Source: Anoplopoma fimbria (taxonomy: Eukaryota; Chordata; Actinopteri; Perciformes; Anoplopomatidae). Taken from it: DNA of 64,000 bases. This document shows, in pieces, positions 39,501-54,500 of this stretch. The DNA is taken from positions 4,986,509 to 5,050,508 of the forward strand of contig NC_072455.1 in the NCBI RefSeq assembly GCF_027596085.1, read 5' to 3'. Within the stretch, counting starts at the first letter, position 1. Each line of letters starts with the position of its first letter. Made by a program: the position numbers and the translations under genes. The notes under the pieces are model-generated. The model searched no databases and had not been told where the DNA came from. It saw only the letters and a program-made list of their open reading frames with translations.

Positions 39501-42500
39501 TTTGTCCACACAGTCATGATGCCCTCAGGATTCATTTGAATAATTTTGGCAGATACATTTTTTTATATAGAGAAACCATCAGGTCAACATTTGTCCAATT
39601 ACAATTTGTAAAATGTTTTCATTTAGTTTTAGGGTTTGGTACTAGTACTAGTTAACCAATGTTAATCCATTGTCATAGTGAGCACGTTAGCCCGCTAAAG
39701 CTAGCGTTTAGCTCCAAGCACTGCTGTTCCTATTGCCCCACAGAGTGCCTAGCGTGGCTGTAGACAGGCTGTGTATATTCAAATTTGTCTCAAATTCAGA
39801 AATTCTGGACTTATATTGCAAATATTCACCACAGTATGAAAAGAAAAATCTTAATTTATTGATCATTACATTGCCACAAGACACCCCATGGTACAAAGTC
39901 TTCCTGTAAGAGGAAAGGAAAAGACTGCTCCATCCTTCAGGTCGCATAACATTATGTTAATAGCTGAGAAAGGTGACACAGGTGCACTGAAGGCAAGACA
40001 ACACGCAGTCTCCTAATGTGCAGCGAATCTTCATGGTTTAAAGGAGACTGCTGCTTTGTCTTTTCTAATCTGCTTCCATCTACTGAGAGAGCTGGGAAAA
40101 GGTCAGACTGTCGCCGTGGTAACCGCTATCCAAACTGACTGTCGGAGCCCTCCTCCTTTTCATCAGCACAAAACATTTCATGCTTTCTTTTTATACAATA
40201 GTGGATGGAATTGATGGAAGGACAGATAAAGAGGGGGGGGGATACAGCACATATAAATGCATAGAGATCTGCTTTTCAAAATAAGATGTAGATAAATGAA
40301 AGAATGCACAGTTAATAGTTGTGCATCCTAAATTATTTTGATTACAGGTAATGTTTTAAGGAGAATTGTTCAGGATTATGACAATAGATTTTGTAGTGCG
40401 TGGTTGTAGTGAAACATTTTTCGAAACTGTCTCAAAAAACACACTAGGCATTGCAATTTGCATAGCCTTTTATTCTGTTTATATCCGTCTTCAAAATAAA
40501 ATCACTATCAGAAATGTAAATATTGGATTACAAAGCAAAGCTCCCGTCAGTTTGTTCTGCGGCTCTTCTGCTACCCCAGTAAAAGCAGTAGGAGTAATAA
40601 AAAAAAATAAAATAAGTTTGTAAATTAAGGTTAAGGCTCCAATACCACTTAGTTACGTTTAGGAAAAATGTGTTTAATTTGTGTGTCCACCACAAAACGA
40701 TCCAAATTGACGTTCCATTGGCACTGTTTCCGTGGTGCCGACATGTTATTTTACACGTGACACCACCATGTAATGCACTGCTAAGAGGTTGAGGTAATTT
40801 CACATATTTCTGTGAGACCAGATTTGAATATTGCCCAAAATTGCCTAAATATCTCAGTTTATAAAGCCATCATCTGCTATGTGTGTACCTTTGACCAACA
40901 CCTTTTTTTTCTAATTCTAAACAGCTGCTAAAGAAACTGATTGTTTGCTGAATCACTGCAGTATATCATGTATCCAGTCATCATGTGCGTATTCAAGACC
41001 CTTTTTTATAAGATTTTTGTTTTTAAATGAGTAACCTGTCCATTCACTGTCTTGTAATCTGCATATATCCCGGGCTAAGTATCTAAGAGGGTTGAGATTT
41101 AACAGGTATTTGGCTCATGTTGTTACTAACCAGGCTTTTGAAAGCTCCATCAAGCTCTTTGCAATTCTCTGTGCACAGAAAGTGTAAATCAGGGTCAGAA
41201 TGAACTCATACATGCTCTGTACCACGCCGACCCCGTGCAACGACCTGTGAATCTGACGGGCGGCCAGATAACGAGCATTGGCTCTGATTTTAAGCGGCGA
41301 CATTGACACTCCACATCCAGAATGCGTAAGTAGGATCGGATCTCATTACCTCAAGTAGTCATGGACAAGACCGGGGCCAACAGGCCACGTCCCCCACGGC
41401 CCCTTTAACTCATAAACTTTACATTAGGTATATTGCTTCAGGCACAATCTGCCCCATATGGTAAAGAACTCCTTTTACTCTTTGTACAACACCGGTTCAA
41501 TCTTTTCCTCATTCAAGTAGTACAGCCGTTAAAACTTAAGTGACACTGCTGTCAAGTTGTGTGAGAGCAACATCACATCTTGATGGATCTCGTTCCCCCC
41601 AATTAACAGTGTGAAAGAGGCCCTAAATGAAGAACTAATCTGTCCGATGTGATGTCATTAAATGTGACAGGAGTTATGTTTAGATGAAGCGTCCTTGGTT
41701 TGTTGCATGTAAAAAGCCGCCTGTTGTTTGTAGAGGAAGTTGAAACTATATATTCTGCTGCCTGATGCACTGTCACAATAAGCATCAGTGATAAGTGCTT
41801 TATTCGATAGTGCTATTTTTTTTTTTTACCTATCTCTTCCTTTCAAAAATATATACATCTCATTAATCACAGGCATGACTGTGCATCTGTGAGGCACGTA
41901 ATGCATAATGCAAAAGAATATGATACTTGGATATTGTGTTTTTTATTTATATAATATGACCAACCTGCAGTTCTCCAGTTGATTTATTGTACCAAAACTC
42001 TACCAGGCATGGCGTCACCTCTCCTCACCCTTTCGGAGGTACATGAACTGAGATATTTTGTTTGATTGGAAGCCAGCTCCTCTCTGCAGATGAATAGTGT
42101 GGTGAATTTTCACAAGCAGCCTCTTCAGGTGGCAACCTTCGCATCTGCAACCTCGGTTGGTAAAAGAACACTTGATGGCGTCATCATCATCACTAGTGCT
42201 CCACCGAGCAGCTGTAGTCTGCACCTGAAGCGTGGCGAGTATAGAGTGGCTCATATCTACGAACTCATAGATGAAATTCTGCTCTACAGTTTTGTAGTGT
42301 CCACAGAGGGTGAAATATGGTAATAAATGATATCAAAGTTGATATGACGCAGAGTTTTGACAGTGTGGTAAACATAAACATACTGTACGCAGCTATTTGG
42401 CTTGATTTCTAAGTCTGGAAGTTGAAACGGTTTCCTCATGCTGTCATCTTTTGCTGCCAAAATGTAACTCTAGAAATTTGATATAAGCCAAAAACCAAAA

Positions 42501-45500
42501 GTGAGTCAAATCTGAGCTGAATGTATTTCCTGCTGCATTGGCAAGGCCAGTGAACAATTTTATACTTTACTCTAGTTAAATTAAATAGTTTTTCTTTTTT
42601 ATATCCATGAACTAATTTAACAACTCATGAAACATATATGATCAAATTAGACTAAACTGATTTTTTATGATAACTTTAGGGACATGGGGGCTATAGCAGA
42701 AGGAGATACAACAATGTAAGAGGTTATAGCTGTGAGTATAAAATATAAATGAATAAACTGATTGGAAGAAAACCTAACAAAACCAAAAAAGCTCAACATT
42801 AAAACGTAAGTAAAATGAAAGTGAAAGTAAAATAAAGGGAAACTGCAATTTACTATTGCACTATAAAGTTGGTGGTTTTAAAAATCAAGAATGGTCAAAC
42901 TGATATATGTAACTATAAAGCAAGAACAACAAAACACAGGATCCTACATTTCCCACAATCCACCCCATTGGCATCTTTTACAGAAAAAAAACACATTTAC
43001 AGACAATGGGCATGCACAGAAGATATTGCTGTATGGATGGAAAAGAATGATTAAACATATGAAATAGGGGGAAAAAGTATAAAAATAGTTGCATATGTAA
43101 CTTAATGAGGATCATTAAATTTGAAAAAATAAATTGTATTTGATTTCCCTGCAGACAAGAGCCTGCTTTCCGAGTTCCTTTAGGAAACACTCTCATTTCA
43201 CTTTTTGCGGGGAATTTAATAGAAATAGCCAATATCCCCGCTGATGATCTCATTTATTCGTTTCCCTCATGGGCGTCAGGATTACATTAAGTAACTTTAA
43301 ATCAAATTTCCGCAAAGAGCGTCTCTGCTTCCAAAGGTTGTCCACATTTCATCGAAATTAGCTGAGCTGGGAGCTTTGCAGCCCAGTGAGGAACCTGTCA
43401 GCAGCTCCCAACAACAGCTAAAATAGTTCCTGTAGTGCAAGGCAGAGAGCCCGCATGCTGTTTCTGTCATCCTAAATTTACACCCGCCACGTCCCCACTC
43501 ACCTCCACCCCTCCCAACCCAATGGTGACTCACCGTCTTCATATTAAAGTGCTGTCCAAGAGCACTGTACAATACTGTGCGTACAGTACAATCTTGCTGT
43601 ATATCATTTATAAATGACCCTGCTTTCTCCCTTGACATAACGTACGTATTATTTTTTCTTCTCCCCTTCCTCTGTTATCCGTATCAGGGAACGTCTTCTC
43701 ATCACTTATTCATGGGAGAAAAATGTCAGGGAATTGTAGGAGATCAAGGTGCATCATGACAAATGTAAATGTGAATCGGACGTCATAACCCCGAATTAGA
43801 TCTTCAGGGCCATTAAGAGACGGGCCTGAATAAAGATGGCACTGAGAGAGTGCAGAGCATAAGTGCTTAACATCCCCGTGTGTGAGTGAACATCTCTGCT
43901 TCTTGCTACTTTATCACCCCATTCACAAGATATATTTATAGAGCTGCAAAGAGACTGTCGAAGCACGTGTCCTATTAACATGTCTTAGAGAAGAGTTATT
44001 AATAATTTTAATTAAGGATTGCTCCATTTCATAACCCTTTTCATAAGCAGACAGTTTGGCTCGTCATAGTATGAATAGCACAGGTTTATATGTCCCATTA
44101 GGCCACGTCAGTGGGACAGTGAACGGCATGCAGAATACCAGGAAACTGAATCACCTAAATGGAATTCAGCCATAGTTAAATTTGTCATTTGACAGTGGTT
44201 TTTTTTTTGGTGTGAAAAAGGCCTTTTTATGTATTTAGGTGGGATTGTGCATACCTGATAACTGGCTTGATTCACTGGGGCACTCAAATGCAACGTAGCA
44301 ATCATTAATGCTATTAACTGCAGAAGCACATTTCCTACTATAGTGAGTAAAACATTTTAATTTGGAATTAAGGGAGAGCAAGGTAGTTCTCCAATCAGAG
44401 GGTCGGTGGTTCGATACCCGGCTTCGGCAGTCGATGTGTCCTTGGGCAAGACACTTAACCCCAAGTTGCTCCCGAAGGCTTGCCATCGGTGTGGACTGGA
44501 TGTTGCATGAATGTTAGTTAGAGTCTGATGGTGGCACCTTGCATGGTAGCCTGTCATCAGTGTGTGAATGGGTGAATGATATGTAATATACTACTGATTG
44601 TAAGTCGCTTTGGATAAAAGCGTCTGCTAAATGACTGTAATGTAATGTAATGTAATGTAATTTTAGGAGTAAAGATCACTTTTTTGATCCGTACCTACAG
44701 TATCTTCAGCAATCAAACAAAATAACTTTCAGACAAATAAACACATCTGCTCGTCCTTTGGAAAGTTTGTTGCATACAACACCTGCTGGCTTTTATGTGA
44801 CTCATAAAGCCGTCTCCATGAGCTGAGATTGTTGTGCGAGATGTTTGTATTATGGCTTATTGCTGTCGAAGTGAGTCATTCACAGATGGTCCCAGACACG
44901 TGTGCCCTCACAGTTTGTTGTAGTGAATCAGCTTGTGTGCCTGTGAGATTTCTAAAAAGCTTTCCATGCGTTTCATCATGTCTCCCACAAGGCCGAGTTG
45001 AAAAAGGGAAAAAATTAGGACGACATTTCTTTTGGATTCAAAGTCTCGAAAAAAAAACATTCAAAAGCGTTCTTTCTGTGCACAATCCTGGATTGCCACC
45101 TTTGAAAACAGTGCAGCTCCACTGGCTGATACAACACTGTTTTATCTGAATCTTTCATGACCACCCTGGCGCAGTGTTATGTAACAGCCTGGTGTAGAGT
45201 CCTGATGTGTTACAGCAGCCATTATTAATTTACCATCTGGCTGGGGGGGGGAAGCTGTCTGAACTTCTAATTTCTGCACAGATCCCAGGACGTTTGCTCA
45301 CACAGGAAGATGGGAAATCATGCTGCTTTGAAAACCTTTTAATGTTCATTGATTTACAGAGTCAGCGATTTTTTTCGGGGGTAGCATATTAGAGAAAATT
45401 GGAAAAAGATGAGAAGTGGGATTTTGCTGCCCACTATTATTCACTAGTTTGTGTCTGAACACACATACTTTTATCGTGACTTATTATGACTTTTTTTAAA

Positions 45501-48500
45501 CTCTCTTCCCACCTTGTAAACATTTGTTTTTGTGTGAATTTATAGCTTTTAGAGTAAATCACAGAGTTGAATCTCATCTGCTTGTAAGTTTTAGTCAAAA
45601 ACAGTGTCACAAATTATTTTTTTCAAATACATTTGCTCAACACCATTACCATGCAACAATGTCTTTATCAACCAAACAACAGACACATTTCGATTAACTT
45701 TTTTTCTCAAAAAGGTTTCACAATGAAGAAATGAATGGAAACCAATGGCTGCCTGGGAGATCAAATACAAATATATTAAAAGTATATATTTTTTGGCAAT
45801 ATTTAGGATGCCAAAGAAGATACATCTGACACTTATATTATTATTTAGATTATTAAAATAAAAGAAAAAAAGAAAAATCGATTACATAAGATCAGCATTG
45901 CAAGAGGACCTTGTTAACTGTAATTTGCAGTTTATTTTTGGAGAAGAATACGTAAGCGTTATCTGTATCTGGAGGATCGGTTTAAGATTGATATGCCTCT
46001 TTAAAAACATCCAGATACTTTGCACTAAAAAAAACAAAAATACCTTAACTGTAATGTAAAGCATACATGTTTTTTTTTTAAATAAATGGGCTAAAACTTT
46101 CCTGGTCATTGGTTTACCTGCATTTATGGGAAAGGTAAAATCAAGTAAACACATATGTGCAGAGTACACACGCAAATGAACTGAAATTATACATGCATCC
46201 TCCCTTACAGCTCAGAATATTTAAACTTCGGGTACAAATATTAATGACAAACAAGCTAACTGCAGAGCTAGCTGTTTCTCTGCAGCTGGTGTGGAAGCTA
46301 TTACAGTCTGTGAGTGTGTGTTTGTGTCCCTGGGGTGCTCACTGAGTGACTTGCATCAGAAGGTGACGCACAAATACAAATGTTTGACTCATCAAACTGC
46401 TCAGTTGTTTACTTAAGAAGCAGACAAGGCCAACACGGTAGCGATGAACCAAAAAGACTCAGTTAGAGGCTCAGATTTAGACCAGTGGAAGAGAATGAAT
46501 GGCCCAAGAAGGGTGCGTGACATATACGGTACAGGGAGTGAAGAAAGAGGTAGCTGGATGGATGTGTATATACAGCCAATCACCCGGAAAAAAATTGGCA
46601 TTGTACCTTTCTGTAAATCACGGATGCATTGAACATTGACGTTTTTGCAATTCAGAGCAAGGGATAAATAAATTGAGCAGCCGTTATGCGGTATAATGTT
46701 GAGTGTGACATGTGTGAAATTGGTTTGAGGGGTCAAACAAACAGTGGACTCAATCAAACAAAGGACTTGCACTCAGGAGACAACTGTTTGAAACCAAGAT
46801 TAAATGTTGACTTTACGCTTATAACCTGTAACGTTCGACCCTTGCTAAGTGATGTAATGTAAGAAAGTCCGCTGAGGGCTTTTGTTAAAGCATTTAATAG
46901 TAACCTATAAGGTCAAGTGTCTTGTATCTTGTGTCCTGTGAATAATTTTCAAAGATCTAGTGAATAATTCTCATAGTTGAAATGCATAAAACTCACTTTC
47001 AGGAAGAGTTTGTCACATTTTCCCCTTGTTTCAGTTAGAAGTTACTCTTTACACTTGTTTTAGGTAGAAGTGGTTACTTTTACACTTTTGTGTTGGATTC
47101 ATTTGTTACATTTTACAGCCCTGCCGGGAGAATTTGTAACTTCTTAACTTTTTGTGGCACTTATTTGATGAGGTTTCTGGATCTACTGTGGTTTGGATTG
47201 TATGTTGCATGTGTTTTTTTGACTAAAGCACAAATGCATAATGTAAAGTTGAATTTACTTTTGTGAATCCAGGCTGACTACTGCTCTCTAGTGCTTTAAG
47301 TCCAACCAGTGCAGCAAAGAGAGAACAAATCAGGGACTGATATGTTAAGATCACTAACACTTTTTAGACAAACTCAGTAGCAATAACACCTGCCACTCAA
47401 GTCCAGTTTGAGCAAAGTAAACAATCTGAAGGCTAACTTGCATCGAGTAGTGTTGAGTAAGCATGCGGGCGGCTATATTTCAAGAAACGCGACCCCTTCT
47501 ACTGCTCTGCAAACCCTTCCACCATCTCCTAGCTCACCATCCTGTGCCACAGCCAAGTACAGCCGGGACCCAAAGCACGTTTTTGACAACTCATCGTGGC
47601 ACTCTGCCCTCAACTTGTGTCCCCCTGACAAGCTGACACTGACTGGGCAACGGGAGGACAGAGCCAAGCATTCACACCGGTGACCTCTCACTTGGCTCCG
47701 TGCGCTCCAGACTTCTGGACGGGGGGATGATAGCGAGGGAACAGATGAGGAAGGGTGTCAGGGATAGGAAAATATCCAGATGGACAGAAAGGAGGTGATG
47801 GTGAGAGGGAATAAGAGCAGAAAGCAGAAATGAGAGATGTTCGAGGGAGGACGAAACTAGAAGGAGATGACGGCTGCGAAGTGTTCACTCTCGTGTCAAG
47901 TGTCTCCTTCCCTTCACACACCCATTTCTATATGTAACAGATCCTTTTTTCTGCTGCTCAACATGCTTTCTGACACGCCCTTATATAGCTGTTAGTCTCG
48001 CTGCTTCGCTTCCCGCCCACTGCAAGCACCCAGAACTTCACCTCTTTTATAAATACCCCAGTGTTAAGAATATGGCCTCACCATGTGGCAACAGGGAGGG
48101 GAATAGTTTTGGATGAACATGTTATATACGTTGAGTCTTTGGAATTGTCAAGTCTGTTCTTTTTTTGTAATTACTTCTGCAGTAATACAGTGCATTTTGT
48201 AAGAAAAAACTGTAATTTGCGGTTGGGGTCAGGGTCTGCGCTGCAGCAGAGTTTTATTAATGCTTCTCCATCCATTAATTGCCAAATGTTATTGTTTCTC
48301 TATAACTTCTGCTTTTAGGCAGTGATTTAAAAAAATGAAAGCTTCAAATTATTCAATCACTGGTGCAGGCTAGACTCAAATTTATTCAATACTTGTTTTC
48401 TTGTGTTAAGCCCCTTTCACACTCAGGTAGCAGGATCTCAGGATCGTTCAGATACAAAATCCCATTTTTTGCATATGATATAAATTAAACATAGGCTATA

Positions 48501-51500
48501 AAACGGAGCGTTTCAGACAGAACATGAATACAGGTATATTTAGACAGACAGTATAAGATGCATTCTTGTGGTTTTCAACTTTAAAGCATGTCAACATTTC
48601 TAGTAGAAACTCAAAAAAAGAATAAACCTGAAAATTGGTAGAATATGTCCTCTTTAAAAAGATTAGTGTCTAGGATTTAGGGGACGAAATGGTATTACAT
48701 ATTCATAACTTGGAATTAATTAGTAAAAAATGACCTGAAACTAAGAATCGTTGTGTTTTCTTTACCTTAAAATGAGCCCTTCATATCTACCTAGGGAGCG
48801 GGTCCTCTTCATGCAGTCCGCCATGTTGCATTGCCATGTTTCTACAGTTTCTGAAAAAGGACGAACCACACACCTGCTCTGGAGATGCTACATGCCAATA
48901 AATCCATCACAATGGTCTTTTAAAATGCGCTTAATGCTGCGTACAACTACTGCATAGTTTGTTAACATTTATATTTATGTGAGCTGCTTATAAAGGGACT
49001 TCAATCAAATTGTTACAGATAGTCATTTGTGAATGGGGCTTTAAGAGCTAATTACAATCTCAAGTTTGGCCCTTTCTTGTCTCCTGTGAAGGCCACTCCA
49101 ATTTTGTTGTAAACCTGGAGGCTGTGACTTTTGTGCTTTGCCCTAAAGCGTTACCTCTTCTTGCAGTTGATCACAAGCCAAGCAGCAATTATCTTTCAGG
49201 TATGTCAAGGTCTGCCTCTCTGTGCCTGCCAAGCTGGGCTGCAAAAACACACATTCTTCTGCCGCTGCAGTATCTGCTAATTGTTCTCTTCCACTCCTTG
49301 ACTGCGGTTTAGTTTAAAACAGGGGAAATTCTGTGAAGCAACAATCAAAAACCACAGAGAGACTGTACTGCTTTCAAAGTCAAGCATCAGCAGCAGCTGT
49401 CATAGCAAGATGATTTACTTATGAAAGAGAGAAGGGCTCCCATCTAATCTATTAATCAAACTTTAACATCCATCCACCCTCCCACCCATTCATCCATGCA
49501 GCCATCAATGATCGTAAAGTGTCTGACTAGAGATGTCTTACATTGCAGGTAGATTTGATTTATGTGCCAAAATGTTACTCTTTAGAGCTTCTTTCATCAC
49601 CCTAATTCCAACAGTAGTGAATCACATTTCATTTATGCGTTAAACATTGCGGCTTGTTCAATGCTCCCAAGCTTGAAACTATGACGCTCTACGTACCCCT
49701 CTAGCGTCACTTTCGGTTATTTCTGGGACAGTGTGTCAATGCATTACATGCATAGTGGCTTTTCAAAATAAACTTACTTCTTCACAGGAAGTTATGGTTT
49801 AAGGCAACAAAACCACTTAGTTAGGTTTAGGATGATAGCGTGGTTGACGTTAGCTTGACTTACTTGACAAATTGTCAAAGGTCGCTCTTAGTTTCACCCG
49901 AAACACGAACTGCGGTTTCCTGGATGAAAGTCGTGTTTGTTTGTCTAATCCACCAACCCCTCTTGCCCGTCCTGGGTGTGCTATCACGCTCTTTGCTACG
50001 TCAGTTTCTCTAAGGGTGTACGTTGTTTACATCGGAGTCAGTTGCAAACCCAGTTTCGTTGCAAGCCCGTTTCGTTGCAAGCCTGTAACGTTACATACTT
50101 GCTGTAAAGAGGAACTGTACGTCAGTGTGAGATTCAGAGGAGCACTGGTCAAGCTGCGGTATTTGAGGCCTTGGGAGTGAGAGCGGGATGAAACAGCAGA
50201 ACTTCAGGAGTTTAGCTAACCGGCTGCATGCTTTAGCTTCATCCTGAACACGCAGATATGACTTTTCGAATTAAGGCGTATTTCCCAAAATACTGAAGTC
50301 GGCAGATAAAACTCAAAACTATCTGCACAGCTAGGAAAACAAGGCCATGTTAACACGTGTTTTAGTGTTTCAAGGTAAAGAGGCCAATCCTCCTAACCAG
50401 ATCAGAGAATAATTGGCAAATGGGTCCAATCATGAGCTAATGTGTCTGGACCGTGGAGCCCAAAATAATGGTTGGCATTTAAGATTGCCTGTGAAGAGCA
50501 ACATAGCACATACTATACTATTCATACTGCACTAGCTATTTGTTGCTGGTGTTTTTTGGGCACTTAGCCGCATATGAATGTTATCTATTTCGCAATGCTG
50601 CTTTGCAAGACGCTACATAACGCTTTTGACTCACTTCATTCAGAGTGTAACCTCACATTTAAAGGGCAGTCATCTTTCCATGCTAAAAATGAACGCAAAC
50701 TAGCATTAAAACCGGAAAACAGCAATGGGTTTTTGTATATTGCTTTAGTCTGTATATTTACAATATATATGTGCATGTATGCAGCGGCTTTACTTTCGCA
50801 AAGTGCGCGCTCCTCTCCTTTCCACCACACCTGTTGCAGTGCCTCTGCCCCCTCGACATAGTTGGCTCAAGTTCTGCCCCTCTTGTTCTTCTGGAAACCC
50901 CGCTGTCTGTGCTCCTCTCACCCCGGCTATGAGGGCTGTCAATTGTTGGCTTCGGTTTCACTCCGTTTTAGAAAGTGCAAGGCAGCGATCCAAAGCTTTT
51001 GCTTTTAAGGCCTTGAAATTAAGATGAAATGCCAAAGGGGGTTGCTCGTGTAAATGAAACTGAAAGTGTGCTTTCAATGGAATTCTTGAGATAAAACGGA
51101 AACGTCTATTATGTACAGACGTGACGCTGAGATCAGTCTGAGATAGAATCAGTTGTCATTTGACACTAAATACAACTTCTTCTTTATCCCCCTCAATTCC
51201 CCACCCCTCTCTCTCTCTCTCTCTCTCTGTGTCTGTCTGTGTCTCTTATTCCAGCTCGCAGCCCAAGTTCTGGGCGACTTTGACGATGAGGACATTGGAT
51301 TCGGCCTGGTGGACGAAAAGAAGGACGCTTCTGTTGCCAAGAAGCTCGGTAAACTTGAGTGACAATCACTGACAAAGACTTGGTGGTGAAAGCATTGCCT
51401 GACTGTCATCATGACAAAACTAAAGATGGATGGACTACAAATCTAATAATAAGTGTAAAGCATGTTAATGGTAAATGTCAAAATTTGACTTTTTCGACAC

Positions 51501-54500
51501 TTTGTGAAATATGGGACTCAATCTGTATTAAAGCAAAATAGACAATATATGAAACAATTCTGCCCTCAAGTGTTGACTAAAGATGTCACAGCTTCTTTGA
51601 AATGGCAGCTGTAAACCCAGAGTCATGAGCATTATATGCAAGATAATCAGTTATATGAATATGTGAAATTCTGATAAATTTGCTTATATGTCTGTGCTCT
51701 TCTTTTTCCTTTTTTAAGAAGAGTCTATTTTGACACAAACCAGGAATATTAAGCTCTGTGATGAATCAATCTTTACCTGTTCAAAAATATATTGCTATTG
51801 CAAAATGGGACATGCACAAATTAAAGTATGATAGTCCCAACAACAAGTATGAGCTAATTCTAATTGCTATTGCTTTATTATCCATCTGTCAAAAACAATC
51901 GGTTTATGAGAGATGTATACATTTTTAGCAGACCTGTAATATTTTTGTTACACAGACAAACTGTTTTGGTGATATATAGAAAAATTCGACACGCTGATAA
52001 CATAATTCAATCAATTCAAAATATTTTATTTGTCCCTAAAACGGCAAATCAAGGCAAGCAGGATGCAAACAGAAATACACACAGACAATTCATTTAAACA
52101 CATACATAAACACCACATGGCACATATTATCTAAAAAAAAGAATATATATATATTTTTTTACAGTTATTAAATACATTACATTTACATACGCCAGGGAAT
52201 CGATGCATTGCCATCTCCTATATTACTTAGCAAATATATGTTAAGCCCTGCATCTATCTAGTCCTTATTTATTATATTTCTCACTAGTAGTGCATTTTTA
52301 TATTTTTCTAATATTTAATATTTCAAATAGAAACCTTATTTACAATGCTTATAAAATAGTTCTTCTTAGACGACATGCAATATTACAGCAACAGTGCAGC
52401 AAATCAGGGCTTTATAAGGACCTGTTATCAACCACACTGTATAATGAGTTGAAATTCTAGAAGCAAACATAAACAGAAATATTGAAAAAACTATTTTTCC
52501 AACACTGCAGTTGTATGTAAGAATGAGCGTAATAATCCTCCCGGTATAATGATGTAATAACGCTTTCTTTGCAGGTCTGGATGAGGTGGAGAGCATCTAC
52601 ATCTTTGCCGACAATGAGATCATCGAGTACGACGGAGAGCTGGCAGCCGACACCCTGGTGGAGTTCCTCTATGATGTGAGTCATTTCTGGTCTGGTGCAA
52701 GGCACTGTGGGTAAATAAAGAGTATGTTTTTGTTGTAACTGTACTACTTTATAAGGACTGATAAAAATGTCTCCTGTCAGGTGGTCGAAGACCCCGTGGA
52801 GATCATCGACAACGAGCGTGAGCTGAAGGGTTTCCACAACATGGACGAGGTCATCAAGCTTGTTGGCTATTTCCGGAGCGAGAAATCTCCCCGTAGGTGG
52901 AATTTTATGATCAGACGACTGAAAATTAAAATAAAATGCTGCTATGAGCTTAATATGATTTTCTCCCTTATTTTCCCCATCCAGACTTCATTGAGTACGA
53001 TGACGCTGCCGAGGAGTTCCACCCCTTCATCAAATTCTATGCCACATTCGACCTCAAGGTTTACATTTTTTTTGTTTGAGTATTTGCGTGGATTCTTTTC
53101 TGCAAGGGTCAGATGGAACTTTTCTCACCTCTCTTTACATTATTTCAGATCGCCAAGAAGCTGAAGTTGAAGATGAATGAAGTGGACTTCTATGAGCCCT
53201 TCATGGAGGAGCCCGTCACCATTCCAGGAAAGCCCTACATAGAGTCTGAGCTTGTTGAGTACATTGAACAGCATGACAGGTGAGACTCGTTGTGATACTA
53301 TGTACATGTATTGAGGTACTTGTACTTTACTAGCACCTCCAGTTTATGCTACTTTCTACTTGAACTCCATTTCTGTTTGGAGGCAATCAAAATGAGCCCT
53401 ACCTTAAAAAGGTTACAACATTAAAGTGATGAACACATTAAAACGTCAATTATTATAATCCAGTAATACAATATTCAAGTTAAAGTGAGGTTTATATTGA
53501 ATTAATCCAAACTGATGCCAATTATGTCATTATTCTATAGCCATGCAATGTGCAATCAACATTAAGTGCATAATAATAAGTTAAAGCAAAATACACCTGT
53601 CTATTGACATTTTAAATAAACGTTTGAATAAAGGACTTTTGCTTGTAACACGATAGTTTTGCACTGTGGTATTGCTAGTTTTGCTTAAGTACAAGAAGTA
53701 CTTCTTCTATCACTGCATAATTTACGCAATCATTGCTGATAATCATATGACATTTTGGGGGATTTTGGGGGATTTTTCATAGAGGAAGACAGCGATATCC
53801 TTTCTTCAAACAAGTGTTTTATCTCGAGTATAAATCAATGATTGATAACAATTATATTTGTAATGATTTTGTTGTTGAATGTTTCAGGCCAACACTGAGG
53901 AAGCTTGAGCCTCACAGCATGTATGAGATCTGGGTAAGAGATCTGAAACCAATATTTCAAAGAGTCATCTGTTAAACAATCACTTTCTCACTTTTAAGTT
54001 CACTTTCTTCAGTCAATCTGGAGTGGAAATATGGAGTCTTATCCTTCTTCTTGTGTTCACAGGAGGATGACATTGATGGAGAGCACATTGTTGCCTTTGC
54101 TGAGGAAGATGACCCAGGTAAAAGTCTACCTCAGTGCCTCTTTATACAGCATTGACATTAATCCACTTAGGGATTCGATCAGCTGGACGATCAAATATCC
54201 AGCTAATACTTTAGATTACACAAACCGTACCTGACATTTGAACTGTTCTTTAGACGGTTATGAATTCCTGGAGATCCTGAAGGAGGTGGCACGCGAGAAC
54301 ACTGACAACCCCAACCTCAGCATCATCTGGATTGACCCCGACAATTTCCCCCTGGTATGAATACCTCTCAATTAAACTGTACAACAACTAGCAGCCACAT
54401 TTTATTTAGGCTATAATATGGCACTTTTGAATGGAAAAGTTTTTTCTGGGCATACCACTTTTGATATATATTTTAAAATAATGCATGCTGTTGTTCATTT

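Larger units (their letters stand above)
36542..51254 (+). other. casq1: Intron 1 of casq1, 14.7 kb
   Basis: Phase-0 intron from donor GTGGGT to acceptor TTATTCCAG, preceded by a CT-rich tract at 51208-51228. It makes up most of the 19-kb gene. It holds interspersed repeats (about 39350-39545, 40625-40770, 44372-44661, 48661-48910, 49790-50110, 50211-50295) and two complex, non-repetitive blocks (about 37700-38270 and 43780-43980) that could be regulatory. No exon of another gene was recognised on either strand; the longest open frames inside it have no recognisable domain. Confidence 0.9.
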
